DNA of 64,000 nucleotides, taken from assembly GCA_041398745.1 (NCBI GenBank), contig JAWKUB010000003.1, forward strand, positions 620,001 through 684,000, read 5' to 3'. Both the position numbers and the translations under genes were made by a program. The DNA comes from JACKHO01 sp041398745. Lineage in GTDB: Bacteria > Planctomycetota > Planctomycetia > Planctomycetales > Planctomycetaceae. This document shows, one piece after another, positions 46,866 to 54,744 of this stretch (position 1 is its first letter; each line of letters opens with the position of its first letter). The notes beneath the pieces were generated by a model that worked only from the letters and a program-made list of their open reading frames with translations, did not search any database and was not told where the DNA came from.

Positions 46866-49800
46866 CTACTCCGCTCTCGAAGCACTCACTTGTTCGGCAA
46901 CTGGACTGGGGGAACTCATGCACCGGAAGCCGAGGAAGTGGAGCCGATCGCCCGGAGCGTAGATGTGCCGGGAGCCAGAACGCAGCCTCCTGGCGTAGTT
47001 GACCCAGGCGCCTCCACGGACGACGCGGTACGAGCCCGTTTTGGGACCGACTGGATCGACTTGTTCTCCGTCGGGATACTCTGCATACCAGTCGCGGCAC
47101 CATTCCCACACATTGCCAAGCATGTCGTACAATCCCCATGGATTGGGCCGCTTGTGTTTTACTTGTCGTGTTCCGCCAAACTGAAAGTCGTACTGCTTAT
47201 CGGGAAGCCAATCATAACCTGAAAGATCGACTTTTGCTTCCAAATCATACTCATGTCCAGAGTTGCCGCCATACCAAGCGATGGGATCGAGCGCCGGTGC
47301 GTTGGCGTCGCCGAGGATTTCCAGCGGACCGGAATACAGAGCTGTGGTGGTCCCGGCCCGGCAGGCGTACTCCCATTGGGCTTCGGTGGGCAAGTCAAAC
47401 GTCAACTGGGGCGCCAACTCAGTCAGGCGTTGTGAGAACTCCTTGGCCTGTTTCCAATCAACTTGTTCGACCGGTCGCTGAGGATCCGGAAAATGGCTGG
47501 GGTTTTCGCCGTTCATGACTGCCAACCAGAGTGCTTGTGTACATGGAGTGTCAAACATCCAGTAGCCGTTGGTGATCGAGATGAAGTGTTGAGTTTCGTC
47601 GCTAGAACGCCCCGGTTCATCTCTAGGAGAGCCCATGATGAACCTTCCGGCAGGCACCCACCTCATCCGCTGTTTCACGTTCTTGACCTCAAAGTCGGCG
47701 TAGGTTCCGTACTGGTCGTTACCGTGAGCTACCGCCCAATTCGGCTTGCCGTAACGCTTTAGCGTGAGTTCTTCCAAGTCACTTTTCAGGCAGATCCTGG
47801 TTTGCTCGCCGAAGTCCACACGGGTCGATTTTTCTGGGCTAAGTGAAATCGTGCGGCCGTAAAAAAATCGCGAGGCTGCGCCTGCTCTCGCTCGCTCCGA
47901 GCCCTGCTCCGCGACGGGCACCTCCGCTCCCTCGTTTGGCTCCGCCAGACTGGGGGAACTCATGCACCGGAAGCCGAGGAGGTAGCTCCGATCGCCCGGA
48001 TCGTAGCTGTTCCGGTAGGCAGAACGCAGCCGCCCGGCGAAGTAGAACCAGGAGCCCCCACGGAAGACGCGGCCCGAACCCGTTTCGGGACCAGCAGGAT
48101 CAATCTGTTCTTCTGCCAGATACTCTGCATACCAGTCGCGGCACCATTCAAATACGTTGCCATGCATTTGGTACAGGCCCCAGCGATTGGGCTCAAATTC
48201 CTTACAGCCAACTGTTGCCGTGCGGTTCTCGCCCTTGGGACCATTGTTGTAAGGGAAATCCCCGTTGTAGTTTGCCTGTTCGGTGCTGATTTGATTCCCG
48301 AAACTGAACGGCGTGGTCGTTCCCGCACGGCACGCGTATTCCCATTGAGCTTCCGTGGGAAAATCCAGCTTCAAGCCGGGTACAAGTTCCTGCACTCGCT
48401 CAAAGAACTGCCGAACATCATCGTGGCTCACCTGTTCAACCGGACGCAGGGCATCTCCCGTGAAATGGCTCGGATTCTCGCCCATGACCGCTTCCCACAC
48501 CTCCTGCGTACAGGCCGTGTCAGCCAGCCAGTAGCCTTCGCTGAGCGTCACTGAATGTGGAACCTCATCGTTATCGCGCTCTGGTTCGTCACTTGAGCCC
48601 ATTGTGAAGGAGCCCGGCGGCACCCAACGCATACGCTGAGTCACGACACCGGAACCATCCAACTTGGCAACCTGAAACTCACACCAGAGCCCGTGTCTGT
48701 CACGGCCATAGTCGCTGACCCATTCCGGCTTGCCGTGTTTCCAGAAGGAAGTCGTCCAGATTTCAACGCACCTGGTAGACGACCGAATTGTCGTCGCCGC
48801 TGAAGTGGGTGTCGAACTGAACTCAATCTCTTTCCCCGTAACATGGCACCAGTAAGTTTGTTCCTCGCCCGATTGCCCCTCGCGAGCGTCGGTTCCATCC
48901 GGGGCACTCTTCGTCCCGTGCAACCGGAGCCGAGCTTTTCGCAGGTGACTCCCCACCACTTCGTCGGTGTAGGCGGCCGGACTCAACCGGCCTCCGGTGC
49001 TGCGAACCTGGTAGGCCTCAACGTCTTCATTCCGTACGTTTCGAAAATGTTGCACCATCGCCCTGGCATCGCGCAAATCTTTTTGGGGGACGAGTTGCTT
49101 CGAGTCTTGGGCCAACGAGAGGATTTCCTCGAACCAGATTTCCGGAGCATAGGCAATTTCCGTACGCCAGTAACGCATCCTTTTCAACACGAGCCGACGC
49201 AATTCACGCGGCAGTCGTTCAAATGCCGGTCGCAGAATTTCGTTGGCTACTTTACAGTCGATCGTAGCCGCTACGCCGTGGTTGCTGGAGAGGTATTCAT
49301 GCTGTAGGAAGTCAATTTCGAGAGTCGCGTCATTTGCACCGGGCAAGAGTTCGCGAATGGCGCGCAACAGACCTGGCTCCACGCGAATCGCGGGAGCGCA
49401 GAGTACGAGAAGTTCCTCAACCAGTTTCTGACGTTCAACGCCTTTGACATCGGCACTACGAATAGCTTGCATCGACTCAACATGAAAAATGTTGAGCAAT
49501 GCTTTGGGAATACGACTCACACAGCAGGGAACGATCGCAATTGGCTGACAATGCTGTTCCAGGAGCTGCTGGCCCCATTTCCACCAATTCTCCACAGCCT
49601 GTCGCGAGCGAAATGCTCCCAGATCGCCCAAGACAAGAACCTGGCTACCTGGTCTGGGCTGCTCCCAGCGTCCGTCTTGAGCTTCCGATTCATCGACATC
49701 GGGACGCAACCGCCACGGATATTGCCCTTTGAGTAGTTGCAGATCCTGTTCGGGAAGTTGACGCTTAAGCTGCTCACACGCGAACAATTGATCGTGCTCA

Positions 49801-50354
49801 AAACAGACGAGGTGCTTGCCAATATCTCGCACCACACAGAGTTGCTGGCACCAACTCCGTTTCCGACGCATTGGCAGTCGGCCAACCAGTTCGCACCGTG
49901 CAAGCTGCCGAATCAGTTTAGCGATATCAACCTTTCCACTCGTTTGCAGTCCTGACAGCAAGCTATGCATCCGGGAATTCAACACATTGCGGGGAATGAG
50001 CGTCGAATAGGCTACGACGTCAGTCGGGGGTGACGTCCATTTGTAATAGCAGTCCGCCTCTTTGACCTCGACATTCGGCAGTGGCCCTCGCCTTTCATAT
50101 TGCGTGGGAAGCCAGAGCGAAATGTTCGCGATTTTGCTGGGATAATTGGTCGAATCAACAACCCCAACCTGCTTGTCCGACGGCAAGGGGAATATGACGT
50201 TCGCCGACTCAGTCGTTCGGCTTTCACGCAGTGGCTCATAAGTCAAACCGAGCTGTTCCGCCACGAGGACCGCTAACTCGTGCTGACCACTGCCAATCGC
50301 GTCTAGCAAGTCGCCTCGGTTGAGAATTGTGCCGGGGCCTGGAGCGAATTTCAC
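46866..50354 (-). CDS. vWA-like protein with two FGE domains and two DGR variable repeats (operon 2)
   Basis: 1162 aa; ATG overlaps the MoxR stop by 4 bp. Residues 1-230 are unassigned (LLDAIGSGQHELAVLVAEQLG at the start). About 230-310 is a degenerate vWA-like fold with VLVLGDLGAFRSRQAV in place of a MIDAS and IAIVPCCVSRIP as a later strand. About 310-520 is helical with many basic residues. FGE domain 1 spans about 575-805 and FGE domain 2 about 890-1150, each with RMRWVP-x-G-x-F, FPTEAQWEYACRAGTT and NVWEWCRDWYAEY-like motifs. Variable segments are residues 764-792 and 1112-1140. Unlike operon 1, no membrane helix is evident. It probably senses ligands through its two diversified lectin-like domains and signals via the MoxR partner. 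Confidence 0.87.
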   Translation of the reverse strand: MKFAPGPGTILNRGDLLDAIGSGQHELAVLVAEQLGLTYEPLRESRTTESANVIFPLPSDKQVGVVDSTNYPSKIANISLWLPTQYERRGPLPNVEVKEADCYYKWTSPPTDVVAYSTLIPRNVLNSRMHSLLSGLQTSGKVDIAKLIRQLARCELVGRLPMRRKRSWCQQLCVVRDIGKHLVCFEHDQLFACEQLKRQLPEQDLQLLKGQYPWRLRPDVDESEAQDGRWEQPRPGSQVLVLGDLGAFRSRQAVENWWKWGQQLLEQHCQPIAIVPCCVSRIPKALLNIFHVESMQAIRSADVKGVERQKLVEELLVLCAPAIRVEPGLLRAIRELLPGANDATLEIDFLQHEYLSSNHGVAATIDCKVANEILRPAFERLPRELRRLVLKRMRYWRTEIAYAPEIWFEEILSLAQDSKQLVPQKDLRDARAMVQHFRNVRNEDVEAYQVRSTGGRLSPAAYTDEVVGSHLRKARLRLHGTKSAPDGTDAREGQSGEEQTYWCHVTGKEIEFSSTPTSAATTIRSSTRCVEIWTTSFWKHGKPEWVSDYGRDRHGLWCEFQVAKLDGSGVVTQRMRWVPPGSFTMGSSDEPERDNDEVPHSVTLSEGYWLADTACTQEVWEAVMGENPSHFTGDALRPVEQVSHDDVRQFFERVQELVPGLKLDFPTEAQWEYACRAGTTTPFSFGNQISTEQANYNGDFPYNNGPKGENRTATVGCKEFEPNRWGLYQMHGNVFEWCRDWYAEYLAEEQIDPAGPETGSGRVFRGGSWFYFAGRLRSAYRNSYDPGDRSYLLGFRCMSSPSLAEPNEGAEVPVAEQGSERARAGAASRFFYGRTISLSPEKSTRVDFGEQTRICLKSDLEELTLKRYGKPNWAVAHGNDQYGTYADFEVKNVKQRMRWVPAGRFIMGSPRDEPGRSSDETQHFISITNGYWMFDTPCTQALWLAVMNGENPSHFPDPQRPVEQVDWKQAKEFSQRLTELAPQLTFDLPTEAQWEYACRAGTTTALYSGPLEILGDANAPALDPIAWYGGNSGHEYDLEAKVDLSGYDWLPDKQYDFQFGGTRQVKHKRPNPWGLYDMLGNVWEWCRDWYAEYPDGEQVDPVGPKTGSYRVVRGGAWVNYARRLRSGSRHIYAPGDRLHFLGFRCMSSPSPVAEQVSASRAE
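46935..47021 (-). repeat. DGR-type variable repeat 3 (FGE domain 2, C-terminal)
   Basis: 29 codons, residues 1112-1140 of the 1162-aa protein, 22 codons before the stop, the usual position for DGR targets. Codons 8-10 read GTC AAC TAC and 28-30 read CTC CAC TTC, all NNC. Constant codons (CGT, GGC, TGG, GCC, CTG CGT TCT, CGG, CCG GGC) are shared with the other copies. Confidence 0.92.
47979..48065 (-). repeat. DGR-type variable repeat 4 (internal, FGE domain 1)
   Basis: 29 codons, residues 764-792, inside the protein rather than at its end: another 370 codons follow. Codons 8-10 read TTC TAC TTC and 20-22 AAC AGC TAC. The invariant CTCGGCTTCCGGTGCATGAG block follows as in the other copies. 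Confidence 0.92.
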
Positions 50355-51319
50355 TGATTCATCCCTGTCGACTTTTGAAAAACAAACTCTTTGAGATTCT
50401 TGAAGAGTTCTTCCGAGTCGGCCCCCTGTGACTTCAGTTTGGCAAAGGCCCTCAGAAAATCGAGATACTCGGCCTGACCCGGCTTCTGTGTTTGCTTGTC
50501 ACGCAAAGCGACTTTTCTGTCTTCAACAAGCACTTCCGCCGCCCTTTGCAAATCGGGTACTTCAAGTTGCGGAAAGTGTGCAGCGCCACGCTCTTTGACA
50601 TACGCAATGAAATCGCGCTCCCCCCGTGTTTCCAGGACATTGGGCAGCTTGATGTGCAGCACAAAACAACGCCGGACAAACGCGTCGGGCAGCATGCGCT
50701 CTTCGTTGGTGGTGACCACGATGAGCGGGGCATCTGAATTTTCATTAGCCGTGATTGGCGCGTTCCACCCCTGTGGGGTGAATTGAAGAGAGCCTAGAGC
50801 TTCCAGGAGCCCATTGGGCAAGTCACTATCGGCCTTGTCGATTTCATCGATCAGCACGACGACGTTGTTAGCCTCTTTCCACCCTTTCGGAATGGCGGGT
50901 GGTCTCTCACTGCTTCCAAGTTGTGTCTTCGCCGTTGCCCATTCGATGGCCCACCACAGCGGTCCAGGTCGAATGAACTTCTTGACGGACAATTTCGCCT
51001 CCAGTTCTTTCGCATCTTTCACATCGCGATAGATTTGCGATGCCACCTGCGCTTCCGCGAGGCGCTGGACGGCATCAAAAGTCCAGAGCAAATCGCGTGG
51101 CTCGGTTGTGGAGTCGACCGTGTACCGAATGATGGGACGATTCAAATGGACAGCTGCAGCATAGGCCAACTGCGTCTTACCAATGCCCGGCTCACCGCGC
51201 ACAAGCAGCGGTCGGTTGGCCGCCAAAGCAGCCTTAATCGCCCATTCCTCTCGGTCATCCAGCAAATGGACAACCTGTTCAATATCATCGTGGGGATGCG
51301 GTAGTGGGATTTTTTTCAT
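50351..51319 (-). CDS. MoxR-family AAA+ ATPase (operon 2)
   Basis: 322 aa. Walker A LLVRGEPGIGKTQLAYAAAV, helix-2 region RDLLWTFDAVQRLAEAQ, Walker B VVVLIDEIDKADSDLPNGLLEALG, sensor 1 IVVTTNEERMLPDAFVRRC. It shares the MoxR layout of the operon-1 ATPase but the sequences are clearly diverged, so the two operons are old paralogues rather than a recent copy. ATGA overlaps join it to the EAD gene upstream and to the vWA-FGE gene downstream. Cytoplasmic; probably drives conformational change of the vWA-FGE partner. Confidence 0.93.
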   Translation of the reverse strand: MKKIPLPHPHDDIEQVVHLLDDREEWAIKAALAANRPLLVRGEPGIGKTQLAYAAAVHLNRPIIRYTVDSTTEPRDLLWTFDAVQRLAEAQVASQIYRDVKDAKELEAKLSVKKFIRPGPLWWAIEWATAKTQLGSSERPPAIPKGWKEANNVVVLIDEIDKADSDLPNGLLEALGSLQFTPQGWNAPITANENSDAPLIVVTTNEERMLPDAFVRRCFVLHIKLPNVLETRGERDFIAYVKERGAAHFPQLEVPDLQRAAEVLVEDRKVALRDKQTQKPGQAEYLDFLRAFAKLKSQGADSEELFKNLKEFVFQKSTGMNQ

Positions 51320-52410
51320 TTCGTAGTCTCAGGGCGAAACTCATCAAAGACGTCTTTCATCTGCGAGAGAATCAACCAGTTCTCCTCTTCTTGTGGGATA
51401 CTAACCAGCAGAAGCAGATCAGGAAATTCCTCGTGAAGCCGCTTCAATTCATGATCTCCGGGCGATTGGAGAAACAGGATACAGTAGTGCAGGTTAAAAC
51501 TCTTCTTGTGGTATTCCAGCTTCGCGCGCACAGCACCCACAGATTCCGAATACGCATCGAGCAGGCGGTATAGCTCAGATGTGACGACGCTGACGATGTC
51601 CTGCTTCTTAGCCTCCCCCTTTGATGAATCAATCCCTAATTCTGGCGGTGCAGCGAATGCAGCAGCTCGGTTTCGTCCCTGCGGCTGAAAACTCTTGTCC
51701 AATTCCATGAACAGGCATTCCTGACCGTTACTGGCAACTCCAATGGGAACCCCGAGAATTCTCCCAACCGCCGAAGTCGCAACCCAGCTCGACTTCGTAC
51801 CCAGCTTCCCGTGAGATGAATCTGGAGACGCCATATAGGACCGCAACTGGTCGACTTCATTTATGGTCAGACAAATGGGGGCAAGAATTTCGGCTAAGTG
51901 AAACATTCCTCTCTTGAGATCGTCGGACTTCTCGTCACTGATTCGAAGGCAGTTCACCAAAAACGCCATCGGCTCATCAGCCAGAATGATCTTTTCCGCC
52001 AACTCAACCGCACTTACCGAGGAGTCCAACCCGTTGTGCAAAAGAATATACTTCCGCGTTTCTTCCGATTTTCTCAGGTGGATTGCTGCGAACGGAATTA
52101 ACTTTTCTGCCCCTTCGAGAACCTCCTGATAGCGACCTGGATCGTCATCCACTTCCTGATGTCCGAGTCGTGCCAAACTGAGGGCGGCGTCACGGATTCT
52201 AGCCTTTTGTACTTCATAGTCCGCTTCACTCAGAGTGCCTTTTGAATGAGCAGTTTGTACATCGTGCCACTGCCCGATACGTAGGGTGCACGCACTGCAA
52301 ACCAAATCATTCGACGAGTACTCCTGTTTGATCTTCTTGAAGGCGTCGAGAATGCTCGCTTCACCGCTCTCAATCACGGATTCGATTTCATCGAGGAACT
52401 CATCACCCAT
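51316..52410 (-). CDS. EAD-like adaptor with VMAP-like unknown domain (operon 2, first gene)
   Basis: 364 aa; AAAGGGC ribosome site before the ATG. Residues 1-80 form an EAD11-like helical domain: IESVIESGEASILDAFKKIK ... HSKGTLSEADYEVQKARIRDAALSLA, parallel to the operon-1 leader and the EAD-protease. The middle and C-terminal parts (FHLAEILAPICLTINEVDQL, VVTSELYRLLDAYSESVGAV) match no domain I can name; their position suits a vWA-MoxR-associated protein (VMAP). The stop overlaps the MoxR start (ATGA). It likely couples the ATPase complex to EAD-carrying effectors. Confidence 0.72.
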   Translation of the reverse strand: MGDEFLDEIESVIESGEASILDAFKKIKQEYSSNDLVCSACTLRIGQWHDVQTAHSKGTLSEADYEVQKARIRDAALSLARLGHQEVDDDPGRYQEVLEGAEKLIPFAAIHLRKSEETRKYILLHNGLDSSVSAVELAEKIILADEPMAFLVNCLRISDEKSDDLKRGMFHLAEILAPICLTINEVDQLRSYMASPDSSHGKLGTKSSWVATSAVGRILGVPIGVASNGQECLFMELDKSFQPQGRNRAAAFAAPPELGIDSSKGEAKKQDIVSVVTSELYRLLDAYSESVGAVRAKLEYHKKSFNLHYCILFLQSPGDHELKRLHEEFPDLLLLVSIPQEEENWLILSQMKDVFDEFRPETTK

Positions 52411-52578
52411 GGTTGCCCTTTCTATCGTGAGATACGCCGTACCGTTTTACCAAAAAAACAAGCTATTGCAATGTGTCGAGCTGGCTGCGCACTTCTTGTT
52501 GATGGCCTTTGATCGACTCAATAAGGATGGATGCCTCGCTGATACTTGAATCCCATCGGCGAATTTGCGCCGAGCACG

Positions 52579-53106
52579 ATGTACAAGTATCATTCTCAAG
52601 TGAAGTCAATTCAGAACCAAAACTTCGGCCTCGTAATTGCGTACCTTCTGCCAGGGTTGATCACGCTCTGGGGAATCAGCTTCCATGCTCTGGTCGTGGC
52701 CAATTGGTTCGGGTCTCCCGGAGCCGATGCACCGACTGTGGGCGGATTCTTGTACGTCACACTCGGATCCCTCTCGGCGGGGATGACTCTCAGCACCCTG
52801 CGGTGGCTGGTGATTGACCGAGTGCATCATTGGACGGGCATCAGGCAGCCGCCTTGGGATTTTTCACGGCTCTCTGACCGCACCGAGGCGTTTCAAACGC
52901 TCATTGAGATTCATTACAGGTACTATCAGTTCTACGCGAATTGTTGCGTATCCATTCCGACGGGGGCAGTTCTTCACTGGTCGGCAGTGGGGTTTCACGT
53001 AGGTGAGTTCGTCGGTGCGGTTGCACTGACGGTACTGTTCTTTGTTGCATCCCGCGATACGCTCCAAAAATACTACCTGCGGGTCGAGGGGCTGCTGAGT
53101 GGTTGA
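52579..53106 (+). CDS. Four-helix membrane protein of unknown function
   Basis: About 175 aa from ATG 52579 (TTG at 52546 possible). Four hydrophobic segments: LVIAYLLPGLITLWGISFHALVV, GGFLYVTLGSLSAGMTLSTL, a third around FYANCCVSIPTGAVLHW, and VGAVALTVLFFVASRD. No catalytic motif. It is divergent from operon 2 with a 168-bp promoter region between, and convergent with the XRE gene (stops adjacent). It could be a membrane effector or immunity factor of the conflict system, but only position supports that. Confidence 0.65.
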   Translation: MYKYHSQVKSIQNQNFGLVIAYLLPGLITLWGISFHALVVANWFGSPGADAPTVGGFLYVTLGSLSAGMTLSTLRWLVIDRVHHWTGIRQPPWDFSRLSDRTEAFQTLIEIHYRYYQFYANCCVSIPTGAVLHWSAVGFHVGEFVGAVALTVLFFVASRDTLQKYYLRVEGLLSG

Positions 53107-53328
53107 TCACTCCCCTTTTGGTATCAGGTCACGCATTCTTACTCCGAGTGCGAGTGCAAGGCGATGAATGTTCATCAACGAAATGTTCCGCTCACCTCGC
53201 TCAACGCTGCTGACATAGGTCCGGTGTAATCCGGCATCAGCGGCGAGTTTCTCTTGCGACACGCCTTGTTTCGTGCGGACATCACGTAACCGCTGGCCGA
53301 ATCGAATTTGAAGGTCTGTCACGGCCAT
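53107..53328 (-). CDS. XRE-family transcriptional regulator, 73 aa
   Basis: A compact Cro/CI helix-turn-helix: FGQRLRDVRTKQGVSQEKLAADAGLHRTYVSSVERGERNISL then MNIHRLALALGVRMRDL. Length and layout resemble controller (C) proteins and small plasmid or phage repressors. The ATG at 53328 has CAGGA upstream; a TTG at 53349 is possible. A near-perfect inverted repeat (53401-53429) lies 73 bp upstream, in the divergent region with the small ORF at 53466, and is the likely binding site. Confidence 0.88.
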   Translation of the reverse strand: MAVTDLQIRFGQRLRDVRTKQGVSQEKLAADAGLHRTYVSSVERGERNISLMNIHRLALALGVRMRDLIPKGE

Positions 53329-53400
53329 TGCCGAATTCCTGTCCTGCAAGCACCACGAAACTTGACAGGACTTTCCCCTCAGTGCACACTATGCGTCTAC

Positions 53401-53429
53401 ACACTATGAGTTACAGTGACTCAAAGTGT
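53401..53429. promoter_or_regulatory. Candidate XRE operator
   Basis: 11-bp inverted repeat with one mismatch (ACACTATGAGT / ACTCAAAGTGT) around a 7-nt centre. Half-site-like copies flank it (CACACTATG at 53386-53394; TTTAGTGTGT at 53433-53442), giving three to four related half-sites between divergent genes. Confidence 0.6.
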
Positions 53430-53465
53430 TCATTTAGTGTGTGATCAAGCCTGAGGGGAAACGTA

Positions 53466-53558
53466 ATGACGAATGGTGGCAGCAAACGGCATGGAACGGA
53501 TCAGAAGGCCAAGGGAGAGGCCAAGCAGCCAGAGAAGCCAAATAACGAGAAGAAGTGA
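53466..53558 (+). CDS. 30-aa lysine-rich small ORF
   Basis: ATG with AGGGGAAA 3-8 nt upstream; 31 codons to TGA. The peptide is hydrophilic and basic (ends PEKPNNEKK). A hairpin terminator follows at 53593. It diverges from the XRE gene with the operator between, so it may be XRE-controlled. No homology recognised; it could also be a leader. Confidence 0.45.
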   Translation: MTNGGSKRHGTDQKAKGEAKQPEKPNNEKK

Positions 53559-53592
53559 CATTCCGTCACAGACTTTCGCTTAGAGAGAATTG

Positions 53593-53629
53593 CGATCCTC
53601 AGCCCCCGGGGTTGGGGATCGTTTCATTT
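53593..53629 (+). terminator. Hairpin terminator after the small ORF
   Basis: Imperfect about 12-bp stem (CGATCC... / ...GGATCG) rich in G-C with a GTTTCATTT tail. Confidence 0.65.
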
Positions 53630-53639
53630 CGCTGACTCC

Positions 53640-54135
53640 CCTACTCCCGCTGGGCCGGTCATGAACGCGATGGTTGACGGGGGCCATGCAATGGTCATGA
53701 TGGGTTGGTGACCTGTTTCAGTGAGCGGTCATGGTCAATGGTCCGTACATACGAACAGGGATGTCTTCTGCCGCAGTCGACAGCGACTGGCTCATGACGG
53801 CCTGAGTTCGTTTGATTCAGATTTCGGATTCATCAACGACTCCCCTGCTGGCCGGGGTCATTCACTTGCTGAACTGGCAGCGGTCGTGAATGGTGGTCAG
53901 GACATGGTCGATGGTTTCGTGCAACTTGTTCTGGAATGGTTCACGAACAGGGCCGTGTGGGAGGTCGTGACCGGATTCGGTGAACGGCCGTGAACGCAGG
54001 TTGGACCTTGGTGAATCCCCCGCTCCTCTGTTTCATGGTGGGCCTCATGGCTGGTGTCTTGGATGGGGCATGAACGGTTGTCATTCACTGGGGGAGGTCA
54101 CGGAATGGTTCAGAAATTCTTGGTGAACGGTGCAT
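53640..54135. repeat. Iteron-like field of short degenerate repeats
   Basis: About a dozen scattered variants of GGTCRTGAAYGG (for example near 53657, 53690, 53725, 53879, 53958, 53978, 54066, 54096, 54120), some in pairs. It lies directly upstream of the HTH and Rep-like genes. Iterons of a replication origin are one explanation. The region also contains an uninterrupted frame (53721-53993) without a ribosome site, judged non-coding. Confidence 0.4.
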
Positions 54136-54171
54136 CCTGGTGTAAGGTGGGGGCATCATTCCTCTCTTCGT

Positions 54172-54744
54172 ATGGAACAGCATCTCACCGTCAAAGAAGC
54201 GACTCAGTTCTCAGGCAAATCGGAATCGACGATTAAGCGTCTGATTCGCGAAATTGTCAATGTCCCGAATCACGAAGATCGCGGCCTCATTTTGCCGACT
54301 CCCGCCGATCTCGAACAACGCAAGGCGGCAGGGGAGCCGTATGTGTGGAAGATTGACAAGGCGCTGCTGGAGAAACGGTTTCCGGCGGAAGAGATGATCA
54401 GCGAATCACCAGAGCCATTGCGAACGCAGAGTGGGGGAGTGTCGGGCGATGATCGTCTCATCTCGGTGCTGGAAACGACGGTCACCGTGCTCAAAGAAGA
54501 ATTGATCGAGAAGAACAAGCAGATTGCGGAGTTCCAGGAACGGCAACGCGAACAGAACTTGTTGATCAAGAACTTTCAGGATCAGTTGCGGCTCGTCAGT
54601 TCGAAGTCATCGACCGATGAAGTGGTCGTGAATCAGCCCTCAGAAGAGGGGAGTCACGATGCCCCCAGGCCGACCAAGACGCAACAAACGAAACCCTCGA
54701 TTTGGAATCGGGAGTTTCATTTGTTCGGTCGCAAGCGTTCGTAA
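54172..54744 (+). CDS. HTH plus coiled-coil DNA-binding protein
   Basis: 190 aa from ATG 54172. N-terminal MEQHLTVKEATQFSGKSEST IKRLIREI is a MerR/excisionase-like helix-turn-helix. Residues about 105-150 form a coiled coil (VLETTVTVLKEELIEKNKQI, then AEFQERQREQNLLIKNFQDQ), and the tail is basic. The build resembles plasmid KfrA-like or partition/accessory replication proteins. It is followed at 86 bp by the Rep-like gene. Function inferred from context. Confidence 0.7.
   Translation: MEQHLTVKEATQFSGKSESTIKRLIREIVNVPNHEDRGLILPTPADLEQRKAAGEPYVWKIDKALLEKRFPAEEMISESPEPLRTQSGGVSGDDRLISVLETTVTVLKEELIEKNKQIAEFQERQREQNLLIKNFQDQLRLVSSKSSTDEVVVNQPSEEGSHDAPRPTKTQQTKPSIWNREFHLFGRKRS

Larger units (their letters stand above)
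45788..46934. repeat. Pair of about 103-bp direct repeats following two variable repeats
   Basis: Copies at 45788-45890 and 46833-46934 differ at only a few bases. Each covers, in coding order, the LGFRCMSS block after the variable repeat, the tail PVAEQVSASRAE and stop, and about 30 bp beyond. This block includes the expected initiation-of-mutagenic-homing region. Its conservation beyond the stop indicates duplication of the whole DGR target end. Confidence 0.8.

Noticed and set aside
45821..50354. FGE proteins as sulfatase-activating enzymes
   Set aside because: The catalytic cysteine pair of FGE is missing and the corresponding loop is the hypervariable segment; a binding role fits better.
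53721..53993. 90-codon open frame in the repeat field
   Set aside because: No ribosome site, no recognisable domain, and its composition is explained by the GGTCATG-type repeats.
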